Assembly (NCBI GenBank): GCA_012932865.1
Contig: SAXG01000013.1
Span: forward strand, 248,001 to 312,000
Reading direction: 5' to 3'
Length of the DNA stretch: 64,000 nucleotides
Source: Amylostereum areolatum
Taxonomy: Eukaryota > Basidiomycota > Agaricomycetes > Russulales > Stereaceae
The notes under the pieces are model-generated. The model ran no database searches, was not told the DNA's origin, and worked only from the letters and a program-made list of their open reading frames with translations. The position numbers were made by a program, and so were the translations under genes. This document shows, in pieces, positions 1-12,843 of this stretch. The first letter of the stretch is position 1, and each line of letters begins with the position of its first letter.

Positions 1-2558
1 CGAGGATCACAGTGTCGGCGCCTTTGCAATAGAGTTTGATCTTGCCATCTGGCCCACGCACAACAGTGGACATCCTCTTGCGCGTCGAATTGAACTCGCA
101 AACATTCAGGATCTGATACTCTTGGTTCACCCCAAGTATGTTGACGAAGACAGACTTCGGTTTGCGAGTCTAGGGAGAACTAGTTAGACATGAAGCTCCA
201 CCTATCCGAAGTGCCACGTACATGGAACTGGAAACCAAGTAATTCCGCACCGGCGACGAGAGCGGCCTCGTCCGGACTGCTTGCTTGATACACCATTTTC
301 CCGTCCTTGACCTCTGGGATAACCGTATGACAGACAGCGAGAAGGGTCAAAAACTCTGTCACGACCTGCCTCTCCGTCGCCGAACCCATGGCCGGCGCAA
401 CATCTCCGCTGTTCACATCAAGGAAGGGATTTTCTGAGCCTCCTTCCAACATCGTCCGCATTTCCTTGAATGTCTGCCAGGGCTCCTTCCCGTCTTCTGT
501 CTCCCCGCGCCGCGTCTCGTCGACCTCGTCCGCATACGCCGTGCCAGCGATAGAGCAACATCGAAATTCCATCTCATTCCGGGTAAGCGTCCCCGTCTTG
601 TCTGAAAAGACGTACTCGATTTGACCGAGCTCCTCGACGAGAGAGGAGGTACGACATAGAGCTGGGGTATCCGACTTGGCGTAATACATGTCGAGGTCAG
701 AATTGATGAGCTGAGCCTGTTGGAATTTGACGACCTCCATGGTGACGATGAGAGAAATGGGAATTAAGTTGTTGTATAGAATGATGAACGTGAGGATGTC
801 TAAACGCGGTAATCGTCAGTCAAGTATATCGGGACAAACTAGACAGAGCCAACCTTCAATGAAACCTTTGGCTATAAAAGGATGGTCAGACAGGTTTCCA
901 GCAGCAGACGTCGCGCTCACGTACCTCGGCCTGACAACGACGTGGTCTCCAACAGATACCACTGCTTCTCCGCAAAAAACCACTGCAAGCACAGTCAAAG
1001 ACGGCGCCGGTGACAAGACAAACTGTACGCACCGACCGAATACTGCTGCCAATCGTAGACCCGATCGAAAGAGCAAGAAGAAGGGCGAACAAAAATACGA
1101 TCTGGATGTTGACCTGTCGTTCGACTGCAGGTACGTTTGATGGGAGCGGCACTATGTATTTGGGTTCACCACAAAGCATATCGACGAGTGGCGTAAAAAA
1201 ACCCACGTTGCGTTGCGCATAAGCTTCGTCTCGTGCCCGGTAAATACGACAAAGCCATAGGTCCAGGGTGTGTTGCGGATTTGGGCTCCCCTCAACAGTA
1301 ATTGATCAGGTCCTAACGGGATTTGCTTAGGAAATCCTGCGCTCGTGGTGATGTCGAAAGTTCCCTCAAATGTATATAAGGAGTTGTTTGGGTGCTCGGA
1401 GCGAAGGGATCCACGGAGTGCATTCACAAGCTGAGGAGACGTAAGACTCGCTGTCTGAGGAGAAGCTTGTTTGATCTTCAGATTGGTTTCACTGTATGCG
1501 GTGTGAGAAGTCGACACGCCCCAGAGGTATCGATAGACGTACCCAGTCGAGATTGGATGTTTCAATATAACAGAAACCCTCCGGCTCACTGGAGGTGATG
1601 AGTATGAGATCAGCCGGGATGAAGTCGTTGTTCTCGAGACGAACGACGTCTCCTGCCTTGATGTCCTTTCCATTTGACGATATCGAATGAGCCAGACGGC
1701 GTCAGCACTTTGGCAGATCGTGCATTGAGTTCGGCGTCCGATTGGTGTCGTTTCTGGAGTCATGAGTCAGCTATTATTAGCAACGGATGGGGCGTAGACG
1801 TACCAGATCCTCTTGAACCTCCTTGAACGCAGATGCCAACAATACAACCGCGAGCGGGCCTATTGTTGTCCATCGATTCGTGGGGGACACTCCGGGAATT
1901 TGCTGAATACATGCGGTGAAAAGGAAGAATAGGTTCGCGTATTTTGAGAATTGCTCTGGGGTCGAAGTGTCAGCGTCGGCGATGTTAGACCAGGTGTGAA
2001 CGCACCTAAGAGAAATTTGGGCACAAAGGTCGCGACGTTGTATTTGCTCGTCGAGACATGATTACCAAGGAAATCTTGGTTGGCATCGGGGTTGTTCAAC
2101 GCAATAACGCGCTCGCCTGTCAGCACGACCTCCTTCTGCCACGGCCACCTCTGCTTCGACCACTTCCAGCGCTGCCCGCGTTTCTTTGGTGTCGGCTGGG
2201 ATGGCGTGTTCGTCAGGGAGGGAACGGGAACATCGTCGTCGTCAAAGTTCCAGCCCTGGGGCTGGCCTTCGAATGGGAGGGAAAGTTTGGAGGCTCCGGC
2301 ATGTGGGGCGGCCTGTTGAGTGAGCGGGAGACCGCTTTCCTTGCTCTGCATCGCAGGGGGGCGACCAAAGGCGGAGTCCGGAAGATCCTGCTCGTCTTCG
2401 TCGTCGAAGAACGGATCCATGGGCTGAGGGGAAGCATCGTGGTTGAAAGGGGACGTAGCGGAGGGTGGAGGGTAACCGTTGTGAGCAGCCTGGTATTGGG
2501 AATTGCGAGCGAGAGCGGGGTTTGCCTGAGATACAAGACGAACAAAGTCGTCGGACAT
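1..2558 (-). CDS. P4-type phospholipid flippase (Drs2-like P-type ATPase), 3' end outside window
   Basis: Membrane ATPase that moves aminophospholipids from the lumenal/exoplasmic to the cytosolic leaflet in Golgi, endosome or plasma membrane. The start at 2558 opens a Ser/Pro/acidic N-terminal tail. Then come fragments of the actuator domain with a DGETNLK-type motif (ETNLK near 1490-1500), a long lumenal/actuator exon (about 1260-1500), the M4 segment with PISL in place of the PEGL of ion pumps (about 735-750), and the phosphorylation motif DKTGTLT (about 595-615). The ORF leaves the window just after the KGAD nucleotide-binding motif (about 15-30). PISL and DGET together mark the P4 subfamily. 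Several short introns interrupt it. The other half of the N domain, the P domain and M5-M10 lie beyond the left edge. Family call is firm; Drs2 rather than Dnf is inferred from the tail and is less certain. Confidence 0.9.
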
Positions 2559-2910
2559 GGTCGAAACTGGGCCAGCAGCAACGGTAATGCGGAGAATGAC
2601 GAGGTACGGACAATGTGGAGGGCGGAGAACAGAGGCGGTAGATGTCGACTGCTCCGAACTGCGCGTTAGCGACTTGCCGTTTCCGGCCTCTCACTTCCGG
2701 CCACCATCTCCGTCGCCGCGACGTTCCCATCCTCAACTTAGTCCATGATACGTGCATAAAATTACGATAGGAGGCGAGGTGCATGGGCTATATACATGGG
2801 ATGGGAAATGATCGACAGGCGATATTACGCAAATATGTAGTGGAAAAAGAAAATCCGAGGCAGAGGAAATCGTTAAGGGTCGTACGCACACATAAATAGA
2901 CCGGTCGCAA
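2559..2910. other. Intergenic, flippase promoter side
   Basis: About 350 bp between the start of the flippase gene and the stop of the FHA gene, both on the minus strand. It must hold the flippase promoter and the FHA gene terminator. I see no further gene; the overlapping frames here are short and arginine/proline-rich. Confidence 0.5.
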
Positions 2911-5491
2911 CTACTCGGGCTTCACTCGCCATAACACGGCGGCGGCGGCCACACTGAGCACCAACACGCCTACCGCAGTCGATACTTGAGTGTGCGTCAA
3001 GTTCATGGGAATGGCCTGGAGAGTGAATATAGGTAAGTGGGGGTCTAACGGGGGACCATACGGGTCGACACTCACGGTCCCAAAATGTTGCTTCGCATCA
3101 ACCGGGCTATGCACCACATCGTCTTCCGTCGTCATCGTCACTGACGAACCGGTTGATGACTTGCGAACGGATGGGTCGGGAGTAATGGGATACTGCGTAG
3201 ACGTTAGACGCTCTTTCCCGGCCCTGCGCCCGCTAGATTGTGCGTCAGAATCCGAGTCGCCACCGTCTGGGATCCATGGCGTGCGTGGTCTTGATCGAGA
3301 GGCCGACGATGGATGCAAAGGCAACCCCCCGGTGGCGACAGATGCTGCCGACGCCTTGTCATCAAGATGCGCAGGATCCTCTGAAGAGCTGGTGGAGCCG
3401 CCATCTTCCTTGAAACCCGAGGAATGTGAACGCCCACGGCCACGGGAAGAGTTGGATTTTCTTCGCCGCCGCGATCTACCCGCGCCGGAGTCCGAGGACA
3501 GACTCCTTGGACTGGGAGGAGTGACAAGACCAGTGCGCGCACTACCATTGAGTGCGTGCTCGTACGCTTGATGCTGCTTGAGAGTAGAGAGACCGGCGTC
3601 GACCTTTGCGACGGCACTGGTCAAACCTTCCTCTGTCGCACGGACCCGACTCTCCCACTCGTCATGAGCTTTGCTCAAGCGAGCTCGCTCCTGAGACCAC
3701 TCCTCCTGCACGCTACTCCATTGACCCTCTACACCCTTCTTCCATTCAGTGACGAGCGCGGTCAGCGACGCACGTTCGGCGGAAGCCTCGGTGGCGCTGG
3801 TCTGAACTTGAGCCTGAGTGGCCTGAACAAGCGATTCCAGCGCAGTAACCTTGGCTTCGAGCATGGAAATGGTACTTTGAGCGGATGTATGCTGCGCCTG
3901 GAGAGCGCGCGAGAGCTCGAGGGCAGACTCGAGCTGGGAGGAAAGCGTGTTCAGGCGTTCCTCCGAAATCGACGTCGATGACGATGGGCCTGAGCGACCG
4001 TTCTGCTGTCCCGAGGGCGAGGGTGATCTTGAGCGGGCGCGGAGGTGCGCCTTGGATTCGTCTTCGTCGTAGAGACCCATCCCGGTAGGTTCCGGCGTCC
4101 GTGGCCGGAGCTCATCCCGGCGCCGTCGCCTTTCCTCCTCTTCCTCAGCCGCGATTTGCTCCTCGTCCTCCTCCTCGACACTCTCGAGCTCATGCGGTGT
4201 CACTGTGGTGATACTTCGCGTGTCATCATCGTCAGAGGAGAAGTCGCCTTCGTCCTCTTCAGGGGGATGACGTCGCCTGCTCGCACGGACCACCTCGAGC
4301 TCGCGTTTCTCCTCTTCCATCATCTCGCGCAGCGATGTGACCTCGCGCTTGATAGCCTCGTGCTCGGACAGCACGCTTTCCAGCGCACGAATTTTGTCGA
4401 CGTGAGTGGCGAGTGAAACTTGTGTTTCTTGAAGCTGCGCCTGAATTTCTGTCAAGGCGGGCGACGAGGACGTCTCGACCTGCATGAGAAGTCTCTGCGG
4501 GTGCGGGTTGCGGTGGTAGAACCGGGGGAAGGGATTGTGGATATGGAGGAAGGTTGGAAGGCTGTATTTCTTTCAGCAATGAAGACGTAAAGAACGTGTT
4601 TGAAAAGCTTACCAGGCTGCCACCGAGCGTCTCGTGTATGTCGTTCATTGCGCCCGTGAGCGAGTGAAGCTCGGCGCCTGTTTCTCGGCTTTTTTGAAGT
4701 TCACCCTGGAGGCGGTTCAGGATGTGGTCGAAGGTCAGTCCACTCTTTCCTGGTTGACGCAAGCTGCCACCCATGCCACCCATACCAACGAGGCCTTGCT
4801 GTTGCATGGCCGGGCGACGCTGAGCCTGGCCTGGCCCGCTTTGGGAGCTAGCAAAGTTGAACGCGCTGGATCCGTTTGCTCCTCCTTGCTGGCTGGAGAT
4901 ACCAGAGATAGCCGGAGGATGTTGTTGTTCCGCGCGGGCAGCAGCATGCGCATCCTCTGAGGTGATGACGCAGACGACACGGGCGGCGACCTTGTGGTGA
5001 ATGATGGTCTTGTTGTCTTCACCTACAATGTCGATACCGAATTCCTGTGGTAAGACTGAGCGACGCGCGAGAGTGCCATTGTTCCGTACGACGCACCACA
5101 ATGTCATCTTGCTTGAGTTCGAAGGGATCCGACTCGGCGCCCTCGGCGCTGAGACGTTCGCCATTAATGAAAGTGCCGTTGGAACTTTTGACGTCTTTGA
5201 TGAAGATCTTGGGAATGGTAAGTCGTTGGCGCGGGAAGCCCACGGGGAGCGAGAGCGACGCACCTTGCCAGAATCCTCCCAAACCTCGGCGTGTTGCCTG
5301 CTGAGGACCTTGGAGTCGAAAAAGCCATTTCGTTCACCGGGGGCGGTCTTTGCGTTGGTCTGACGGCCGATCTTTATGCGCTGGTTGCTGGGAAGGTGGA
5401 TGTGTTTGGGAATGAATGAGTCATTGAGGGGATAGAGGTAGAGAGCGGGTATTTGTATTTGCTGAAGGAGCTGTCCAAAGGCGGGGGCCAT
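2911..5491 (-). CDS. FHA-domain, coiled-coil, tail-anchored protein (SLMAP / Far9-Vps64 / PRO45 type)
   Basis: Predicted STRIPAK/Far-complex scaffold on ER or nuclear envelope. The N-terminal FHA domain is split by small introns: RIKIGRQ strand, SRQHAEVW, then IFIKDVKSSNGTFINGE (about 5380-5130), the usual phosphothreonine-binding set. After a Gln/Gly-rich linker come two coiled-coil stretches (about 4730-4640 and 4470-4310, then 3960-3580), acidic and Ser-rich linkers, and a C-terminal hydrophobic anchor VGVLVLSVAAAAVLW followed by a short basic tail at 2915-2990. FHA, coiled coil and tail anchor in this order is the SLMAP/Far9/PRO45 architecture. An intron at about 5206-5261 is 56 nt; the last intron (about 3015-3075) precedes the anchor exon. 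The start at 5491 is chosen because it directly precedes the FHA region; an in-frame ATG at 5767 would add a low-complexity extension. No frameshift seen. Confidence 0.85.
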
Positions 5492-5912
5492 GGCGCGGAC
5501 GTCGGGAGGGACGGCGAGCACGGGAGCGTTGGCGTTGGCGTTGGCGTTGGCGGGGGATGGGGCGTTGGTTGAGCGAGAGCGTCGTTTGTTTTGTTTGGTC
5601 TCCGTTTGGTCTCCGGAGTCTGGGAGCACGTGGTTCGGAATCTGTTGCGCTCGTCGTCGTCCTTCCCAGCGAGCTCGCCTGGTCCATCGTCGTCGACGGC
5701 GCCCAGTCGCGAACCTATACCCTCCTCCCGCCGTTCGCCGCTGTGAACGTGTCTGATCCGCGCGCACGTATATTGTTTTCTGACGTAGCGTTCTATTCCG
5801 GCCTCATTGACCTCCGCTGCCGCCTCGTGTTTTCTATCCATCCACTCGTGTCTGCCCTTCTCGCTTACTGCTTTCAACTTCATCCGCTCTCTAATCTCCC
5901 CCACCATCGTCA
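5492..5912. other. Divergent promoter between FHA and BTB/CAP-Gly genes
   Basis: About 420 bp separating two divergent starts (5491 minus, 5913 plus). It contains a hexamer microsatellite at 5526-5551. An open frame runs through the left half in phase with the FHA gene, so part of it could be coding if that gene starts at 5767. Confidence 0.5.
5526..5551. repeat. GGCGTT hexamer microsatellite
   Basis: About four tandem copies of GGCGTT. On the minus strand in the FHA frame it would encode alternating Ala-Asn residues. It is just upstream of the chosen FHA start, which suggests it is UTR/promoter sequence or a variable N-terminal tail. Confidence 0.8.
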
Positions 5913-8900
5913 ATGACGACCCCTTCTACTTCCTCTCGTCCCCCACCTTCTCTACATGAGGCCACCGACAGGTCCACCGTCGCATGGCAAGCCGACCTCG
6001 AATCTCTTTTCCATCTCGCGAAGGATCGGTTTCCCGACGTCCTGTGGGACTTGGTAGCAGAAGGTGACGAAGGCGCCAAAGGCGAAGAGGTGTGGGGTCA
6101 CAAGGGTACGTTGTATGCCTCTCCTCGGCCCCGTGTGGCTCCTCCCAGTCCCAAGCGGCTTATCGTGTGCGCCAACCGTGGGTTGCGCATTCGTCAATGT
6201 CGTAGCCTTTCGCGTTGGCGGGAACCTCCCGACCATGTACATCATTTTCTGACTGCTTTTCCTCGCAGCCATCGTCTACGCACGCGCACCGCCAACCTTC
6301 CAGGCGCGATATTTTTCCTTTCGACCTCCTCCGCTCTCCTCCCCTAGGCCCTACTCTCCCAACGCTTTCCCCACCCAATCCGCATTTTCCCTTAGCCTCG
6401 GTATTGACGTCCCAGGCGTCTCCCGCTCCCCATCCCCCTTCCGGCCTGCATCTCCCGTATCCACAACGCAAGGCGGTATCACGCGCTTGACCACATCCAT
6501 CAACCCTACCCTCTTTTCCAAGGAACTCGAATATCTCTACACAGGCAAAGGCTTCGGCGAAGCCTTCGAGTTTCTCTTCGATTCATCGGAACACTACCGA
6601 GAAGAAGGGGATGCGGCGGAAAACCGCGTCGACAAGCTACGCAAGGACCTCGTTTTTATGTGGCGGTCTCGTCTATACTCGGACGTCCGCATCGCCATCG
6701 AAGGTAGCACATCGAGTAATCACGAGGGCACCGCTGCCGTATTCACAACACATCGCTTTATGCTGGTCTCCCGTTCTTCGTACTTTCACAACGCGCTTAT
6801 CACCTGGGGCATATCAAAGCCATCGGACAGCGGCGAACAACCAACGCTCACACTCCCTTCACCCCCCTTCACCCCTCCTGCCTTGCACTTCATCCTTGGG
6901 TTCATCTACACGGGGACCCTCATATTCTCCAATCGCACCTATGACCTCGACACCGCCTTTGCCATCATGCGTTCCTCAACATACGTTTCCCTCGAGACTC
7001 TTTACGATGAGGTTCAAGCGCGCATAGTGCAAGAAATGATGCACGGCCTATTCCACGCATTCCTCGAGTTCTCCGAATACGAGAATGTCACGGGCGGGAA
7101 ATGGGGCACAGGTGGCTGTCGATGTCGTCAATGCGCACGTCGAGTGCCTCGAGTCATCGAATTCGCCATCCTCGACGACGTGAAGAACCCCCATCTGGAG
7201 CGGGGCGCACGACGTGCCCTCGTAGGCTTGTTCGGAGAAGGATGGTGTAATCCGGAATTCGCGAAACTCGACAAGAAGATCAGGGATACGGCGATGAAGG
7301 GCGTGGCCAAACGGACAACACCTCTCAACGTCTTCCAACTCCTTTTCGCCGCCAACTTGGCATTGGTGAAACTTGATGCGATCATTGATCCGTGGGCAGA
7401 TGTTGTTCGCGACATGATCCTCGACGCGAGGAAAGTCATCGACAATGTCCTGACCAGCAAGCCAGAGGAATGCTTCGACCAGGAGGAATGGGTGTCGCTG
7501 ATGGAGGCGGACGGCGTTCGCTTCGACGATGAAGAGACCCTTGATCAGATCGTGAAGGCTCTTCACCGCGGATTCAACGACAAAACCGCCGCATTGCTAT
7601 ACCAGGTCAGTTCGTCCTATTCGTTAGTGTCAAAGTGTCTGACGTGTCACAGGGAATCGTGTCTTCCATTCTTGTTCGACAAAACCCATCGGCCCCTGGC
7701 GAGGTTATGCTCTCCAGTACCTCCCGCGTGAAAGTACAGGCCGAACAAACCAGGGTGGACCTCGTTCGCTGGATGCGAAAGCGATGGATCAGCATACGGC
7801 AAGAGGGTGGTTTCGACGAACTCGAGACCTGGGCATTGAAGGAGCTCAGCGACGGTTAGAAATCTTGCGTATCTTTCACCACGTCCGTCACTCATGATTT
7901 ACCAGAACTTGACATACCGCTCGAGGAACTCAACTCTTCTGCGACGTCTACGTTGAAAGGAACGCAGCCTCGCAATGGGCATCGCTCCACCGTCGGCAAG
8001 CCAGACGAGGGTGACAGCACAAGCCTCCATTCCCTTCGTGCAAATGTCCTCAACAGAAACATGGCGAAACACCATGTGACCTCTCCCAACAACCGCGATA
8101 CCGTGATGTCCTCCGCGAGTTCTATACGGTCCGTTGCGCGGAGTACGCATTCGACTCGCAGTGCGACGTCGACTATCTCAAGGACGACTGGCTCATCTAC
8201 AGCACCGCGAAGAACGGGTCCTTCTCTAGGTCCTCGCCCCGATTCCAAGCTCACTCCGTCCGGGTCTTCCATCTCTCGCGTTGCATCGCCTACTTCCGCG
8301 CCTGCCCCAATCATGGAAGAACCCCTCAAGTCCTCTTCATCCTCCATAGCCGGGTCCTCCACGACGGGACCTCCCGTGGCGAAACGGCCACGCGTGGTCA
8401 CTGATCCACCTACATCACGTCCGAAGTCATCGGCCTCTTCGATAGCCTCAGCTCGTTCACGCGCGTCTACTGTGCGCAAGAACAACCAAAGCACACCGAC
8501 GCCCTCGATACGGGTACCATCCATTGGGAGGCCCATCTCGTCTGCCTCAACGGCATCTACCAGCCAAGCCTCTTCCGCGTTCAAGAGCACCAAGTCTGAA
8601 TTCCTTGTCCCCGATTCCGCTAGTCGCCCCCGTAAGACGTCTGCCGCGTCTTCCGTGTCTACGACGAGCATCAGGACCACGGGGACGACTGCGAAACAGG
8701 CCGTCAAACGACCGCCTTCCTCTGCGTCAGGGTCCTCCGCGCTCAGCACACCAACAAGAGGCAAGAAGGCCGGACCTCCTGCCCTTGATAGCACAAGGCT
8801 GCCACCTACCACACAACGGACCACTTCCACTTCATCCACTCCATCGACCTCTCCCGTCGTGAAGAAGGCCGTCGTCCGCAAAGTTACGCCTACAACCAAG

Positions 8901-9599
8901 GGCCAGAGCAGCGCGCCTTCGACGCCTGGCTCGACCATCAAAGGAAAAGGTAAACCGCCCATTTCGCCGCCCATCACCCCCGTCGCCGAAGAGGAAAAGA
9001 CGTTGGCAACGCCGCCGTCCGGCAAGACATCGCCGAGCAAGAGTCTCCAGCGGAAGTCATCAACGGACACCATCACGCGCTCGACCCCCAACATCAAACT
9101 CCCGCTCTCACCCTCGCTCACGGAACTCTCCCCACGTGGGGCCACGCTCGAGATCGGCATCCCGTGCATCATCGCGTCGAAACGAGCGCGGTTCCGAGCG
9201 TTCGCGCGTTACATCGGCGAGGTGGAGGGCGAGTCGGGCCCATGGGTAGGTGTGGAGGTGCCGATGGGCGACGCGTGGCCGGGCGACAAGTTGGACCGGC
9301 AGTGGCACGACGGGACGTGGGGTGGGGTTCGGTACTTTGACCTCGGGAACGGTTCGGAGTGGGGGGATTATGGCGACAACGCCGCGGCGCGGCGGCGGCG
9401 GATGGATCACCTCAGCACGCTTGGACGGGGCACGAACGCGCTCAAGCGAGAGGGGGAGCAGCTTCACGTCGAACGGGCGAAGCGTTTCCGAAGCGTGTCG
9501 CCTGCAGTGTCGGACGTGACGAACACGGAGTCGCGTGGGTTGTTCGTGCGTCCCCAGCAGGTGCTGTACGTGGTTGATGCGGTTGGGTCCGATTTGTGA
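5913..9599 (+). CDS. BTB/POZ and CAP-Gly domain protein
   Basis: Predicted cytoskeleton-associated adaptor of about 1,141 residues. Exons by manual splicing: 5913-6105, 6269-7605, 7653-7854, 7906-9599; all junctions are GT-AG and keep one frame. A BTB fold lies in the first third (about 6650-7050: SDVRIAIEG, FTTHRFMLVSRSSYFHNAL, FILGFIYTGTL). It is followed by an alpha-helical BACK-like region with a Cys cluster GGCRCRQC (about 7108-7135), a Ser/Thr/Pro/Arg-rich linker (about 7950-9100), and a C-terminal CAP-Gly-like domain (about 9155-9370: GPWVGVEVPMGD, WHDGTWGGVRYF). CAP-Gly domains bind EEY/F tails of tubulin and EB proteins; BTB domains dimerise or recruit cullin-3. The joint role is inference. 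The consensus GKNDG of CAP-Gly is altered here (HDGTWGG), so tubulin-tail binding is unproven. No ortholog name is certain. Confidence 0.85.
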
Positions 9600-10341
9600 C
9601 TTGGGTCTACCGATGGACGGAAAGGATTTTCCCTGAAGGGGCGTATCTCCAGGCATTTCCCTGTGCTCTCACCTACATTATCGACTCGTTTTAAGCAGCA
9701 TAACTTTATGCACAAGTCCTCTGTCCGTTTTCCAGGATCGTCTCTAGATCTCGTGGACGTTGGTCGAGCTGACCCGTATATATCTCTGCTATACATTATT
9801 GCTCGTGGATGTTGGCGCGTCTTGTTGGGATCTGATGATCGATGTGGTGTATGTGCAAACAACAAGGTATGTCGGGATAGGATCGGACAGCGCCTCTGTG
9901 TTGGCGTGTCCTCCGACACCCTCAGCCTTGAGACTTGCGTTTAGTAGTCAGTACTCGTGCCCCGGCGTCGAGCTGATCCAGAGGCGATTCTGATTATCGG
10001 CAGGGGCCGTCGGTGACTTTGTACAGGATGGAGCACAGGACGAGTGATGGCCGAGGGGGTTTTACATTACATATGTTGACGCATTTATGTATAGCATCGA
10101 CCGAGACAGTGTATATACTCAAACATAGACAGGGCACTAGCCAAGGAGAAGGCTTGGGAGCGCAGCCGAGAAGGACGAGAAGCGTGAGAAAGCGAGAAAG
10201 GCGCGGGTATGAATAGCAGCAGCGGCTGGAGGAGAAGGACCCAATAAGCCATCGCCAGACAGCCCGTCCCCTTCCCGCCCACATAATTCTCATCCGCTCT
10301 CCGTCACCGGCCGCCGTTATAACCTGTCAGAGCTCGAACTC
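9600..10341. other. Intergenic
   Basis: About 740 bp downstream of the BTB/CAP-Gly stop and upstream of the SKT5-like start. Only short frames are present. It includes AT-rich stretches such as TATATATCT near 9777-9785. No RNA gene or repeat recognised. Confidence 0.5.
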
Positions 10342-12843
10342 ATGGCCGCAGCCCGTACTTACCAGCACATTCCTCCCCCACCACCCGTTCCCTCCTTCTC
10401 CCACCAAGCCCCCCGTCCAGACGTTCAAATCTCTCAACCTCACTTCGAACAGCCTCTGGCCGCCCCCAGGCCTCAGAAACTCGACCCAGAACTTCCAGCT
10501 CACGTGGGTTCTCGTCCGATCTCTCTCCGTCTCGTGTACAGCACTCATTCGTCTGCAGATGGCTCGCACCCTCGACGCCCAGCTCAGCGCGCCCCCCAAC
10601 GACTACTACCGTGGCCCGTCTCCCGGCGCCGCCTACAAAGGCGTGAACCCCAGCCCCGGCTTCGCCATGCCCACCCCCGGGCCCATGGATCGCAACCCGT
10701 CTCCCCTCCCGCCCCCCCAAGGCTCGACCTGGTCACCGTGGAACATTCCACAGTCCAACTCGCCGCCCTCCATGCCTGCTTCCTTGCCTCCCTCTGCCGC
10801 TTACTCTCAACACACCGACGCGTCCCTCGCCGCCTCCGTCAGCTCCCTCTCCGTAGCTCACTCCCGCACCCCTCCCCGTCGTTCCTCCGATCCCTCTGCA
10901 GGCCCGCCCTCCCTCACAGCCCCCCTTCCCACCATCTCCTCCCTGGTCGCCGGCCTTTCTACCGCCCAAAACCCTTCCGCGCCACCCACATCAAAGCTCG
11001 CCTGGGCACGCGATGTGCTGACTCTTGCCGAGCGCCTCTACGCGCCTCAAACACAATCGAACCCGTCATCGTCACCTGCCGCACCCGCCGATCCTCCCGC
11101 CGGACCTCTCAACATCACCGATCCGGAGGTCGTCCGCCTCGCAGACATCGCGATCCCTCTCATTCTTCAGCTCGCTTCCACGAACGCTCCCACAAATCAG
11201 CTCCAGCCTCACATCGCCGAGGCGATCTACTGGAAGGCGAGCCTCGCGTCCAGCGGTGCATATCCCCACCATGTCCAGCCCAACCCCCGCGCAGCGTTCC
11301 GCGACTTTGAACGCGCAGCTCGCGCAGGCTATTACAAGGCCTGGTTCCGGATCGGTAGAGATTACGAAGGCTTCAACGATGTCGCGCACGCCCGCGACTG
11401 CTTTGAACGCGGTGCCAAACACGGCGACGAGAGCTGTCTCTACGTGCGTATATTTAGTTATCTTGTCCACCTCGGCTGTTATCTTAGGCTATTCTTTACA
11501 GCGCATGGGAATGGCTCATCTCATGGGCCAATTGGGACTGCAAGCTTCTCCTGAAACTGCGCTTCCCCTCCTCCAGCGCGCTGCGACGCTAGCCTCCCCA
11601 AAGATTCCGCAACCCGCATATGTCTTCGCCCTTCTGCTTCTCGGAGAGTTCGCGCCTGCACCGCTTCCCGCGTCCTTACTGTTGCCCCTCTTCCCGTCCA
11701 CCTCCGGACCGAACCCCCTCGAGCAAGAAGCGCGCAAACATCTCGAACGAGCGGCCTTCCTCCACTTCGCCCCCGCACAGTACAAGCTCGGACACGCCTA
11801 CGAGTTCGCTCAACCGCCCTTCGAGTTCGACCCGCTCCTCAGCGTTCAGTACTACTCGCTCGCCAGCCAGCAAGGCGAAGTCGAAGCCGACATGGCCCTC
11901 AGCAAGTGGTTCCTGTGCGGTGCCGAAGGCGCGTTCGACAAGGACGAATCTCTCGCGTTCGTGTTCGCCGAGAAGGCAGCGCGTCGCGGTTTGCCTAGCG
12001 CCGAGTTCGCGATGGGTTACTACCTCGAGGTCGGCGTCGGAGGCGAGAAGAACGTGGACGTCGCGAAGAAGTGGTACACTCGAGTAGGTCTTCCGCCGCT
12101 TCCCATCCTGCGCGTTGCTAATCCCTTTCTTCCAGGCCGCGGAGCACGGAAACGTGGACGCCAAAGAGCGTCTCGCCGCGCTGCAACAGCCTGCTCCCCA
12201 CAGCCTCTCCCGCCAGGAGCATGACACACTCACCGAAACCACGTTGGTCCGTAAACGCACCCAAGCGAAGAACCGCTCAGACGCTCGTGGCGGGCCCTCC
12301 ACCAATGGCGGGCGAGGCGAAGGACGACAGCAGATCGTGGCCAAAATCCGCCAGAACTCGATGCGCATCCCGGAGGAGCCATCCATATCAACGCCTCCTC
12401 CTATGCCCACTGCCGCACCCATTAACCCCCCTGCGAACGGCCACGGACTGGGCGCCCCGAACGGCCGTCACGGCCGTCCGAGCATAGGCGAAAGCGCGTC
12501 ACCGCGCCCCCAACACGAGCGAATGCCCGTGCCCGCGCAACCTCAAGGTCCGCCACAGCAGGGCTCTCCTCATCCGCAGCCCGCGAACCTTGCGCCCCGT
12601 GCACCGGCCAACCAGCCACGCTACAGCCTTACAGACTCAGGGACGACTCCTCCGCCGCCACAGGCGCAGCAGTCGGGGTCGACGACGCCACCCCAACAGC
12701 AGCGTCCGCGCCCTCAACACAACCGTACAGGGTCTGGGACCACCGTCATCCCGCGCCCGCCACCGGGGAAGGGCCCGGCGACCTTCCAAGAGATGGGCTT
12801 CACGAGCCAGAAACTCGAGGACAAGGAGTGTGTGATCATGTAG
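10342..12843 (+). CDS. SKT5/CHS4-like activator of chitin synthase (Sel1 repeats, CaaX tail)
   Basis: Predicted regulator that delivers or activates the chitin synthase III homolog at the plasma membrane. Exons: 10342-10503, 10559-11443, 11502-12083, 12136-12843, giving about 778 residues. The N-terminus is Pro/Ser-rich. The centre (about 11200-12170) carries Sel1-like repeats, seen as A..GY.KAWFRIGRDYEG, RMGMAHLMG, HFAPAQYKLGHAYE, SVQYYSLASQQGEVEADMAL and AEFAMGYYLEVG. The C-terminal tail is disordered and ends in Cys-Val-Ile-Met, a farnesylation CaaX box (Met at the last position favours farnesyl transferase). Sel1 repeats plus a terminal CaaX box is the Skt5/Chs4 layout. The first exon is supported only by splice phase (donor GTGGGT at 10504); translation could instead start at 10559. 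No frameshift seen. Confidence 0.88.

Noticed and set aside
7892..9172. Long minus-strand ORF (426 codons)
   Set aside because: It is the antisense shadow of the low-complexity Ser/Thr-rich BTB/CAP-Gly linker and has no domain.
10504..11310. Downstream part of the plus ORF starting at 10342
   Set aside because: After the intron donor at 10504 this frame is only an out-of-phase shadow of the SKT5-like exon.
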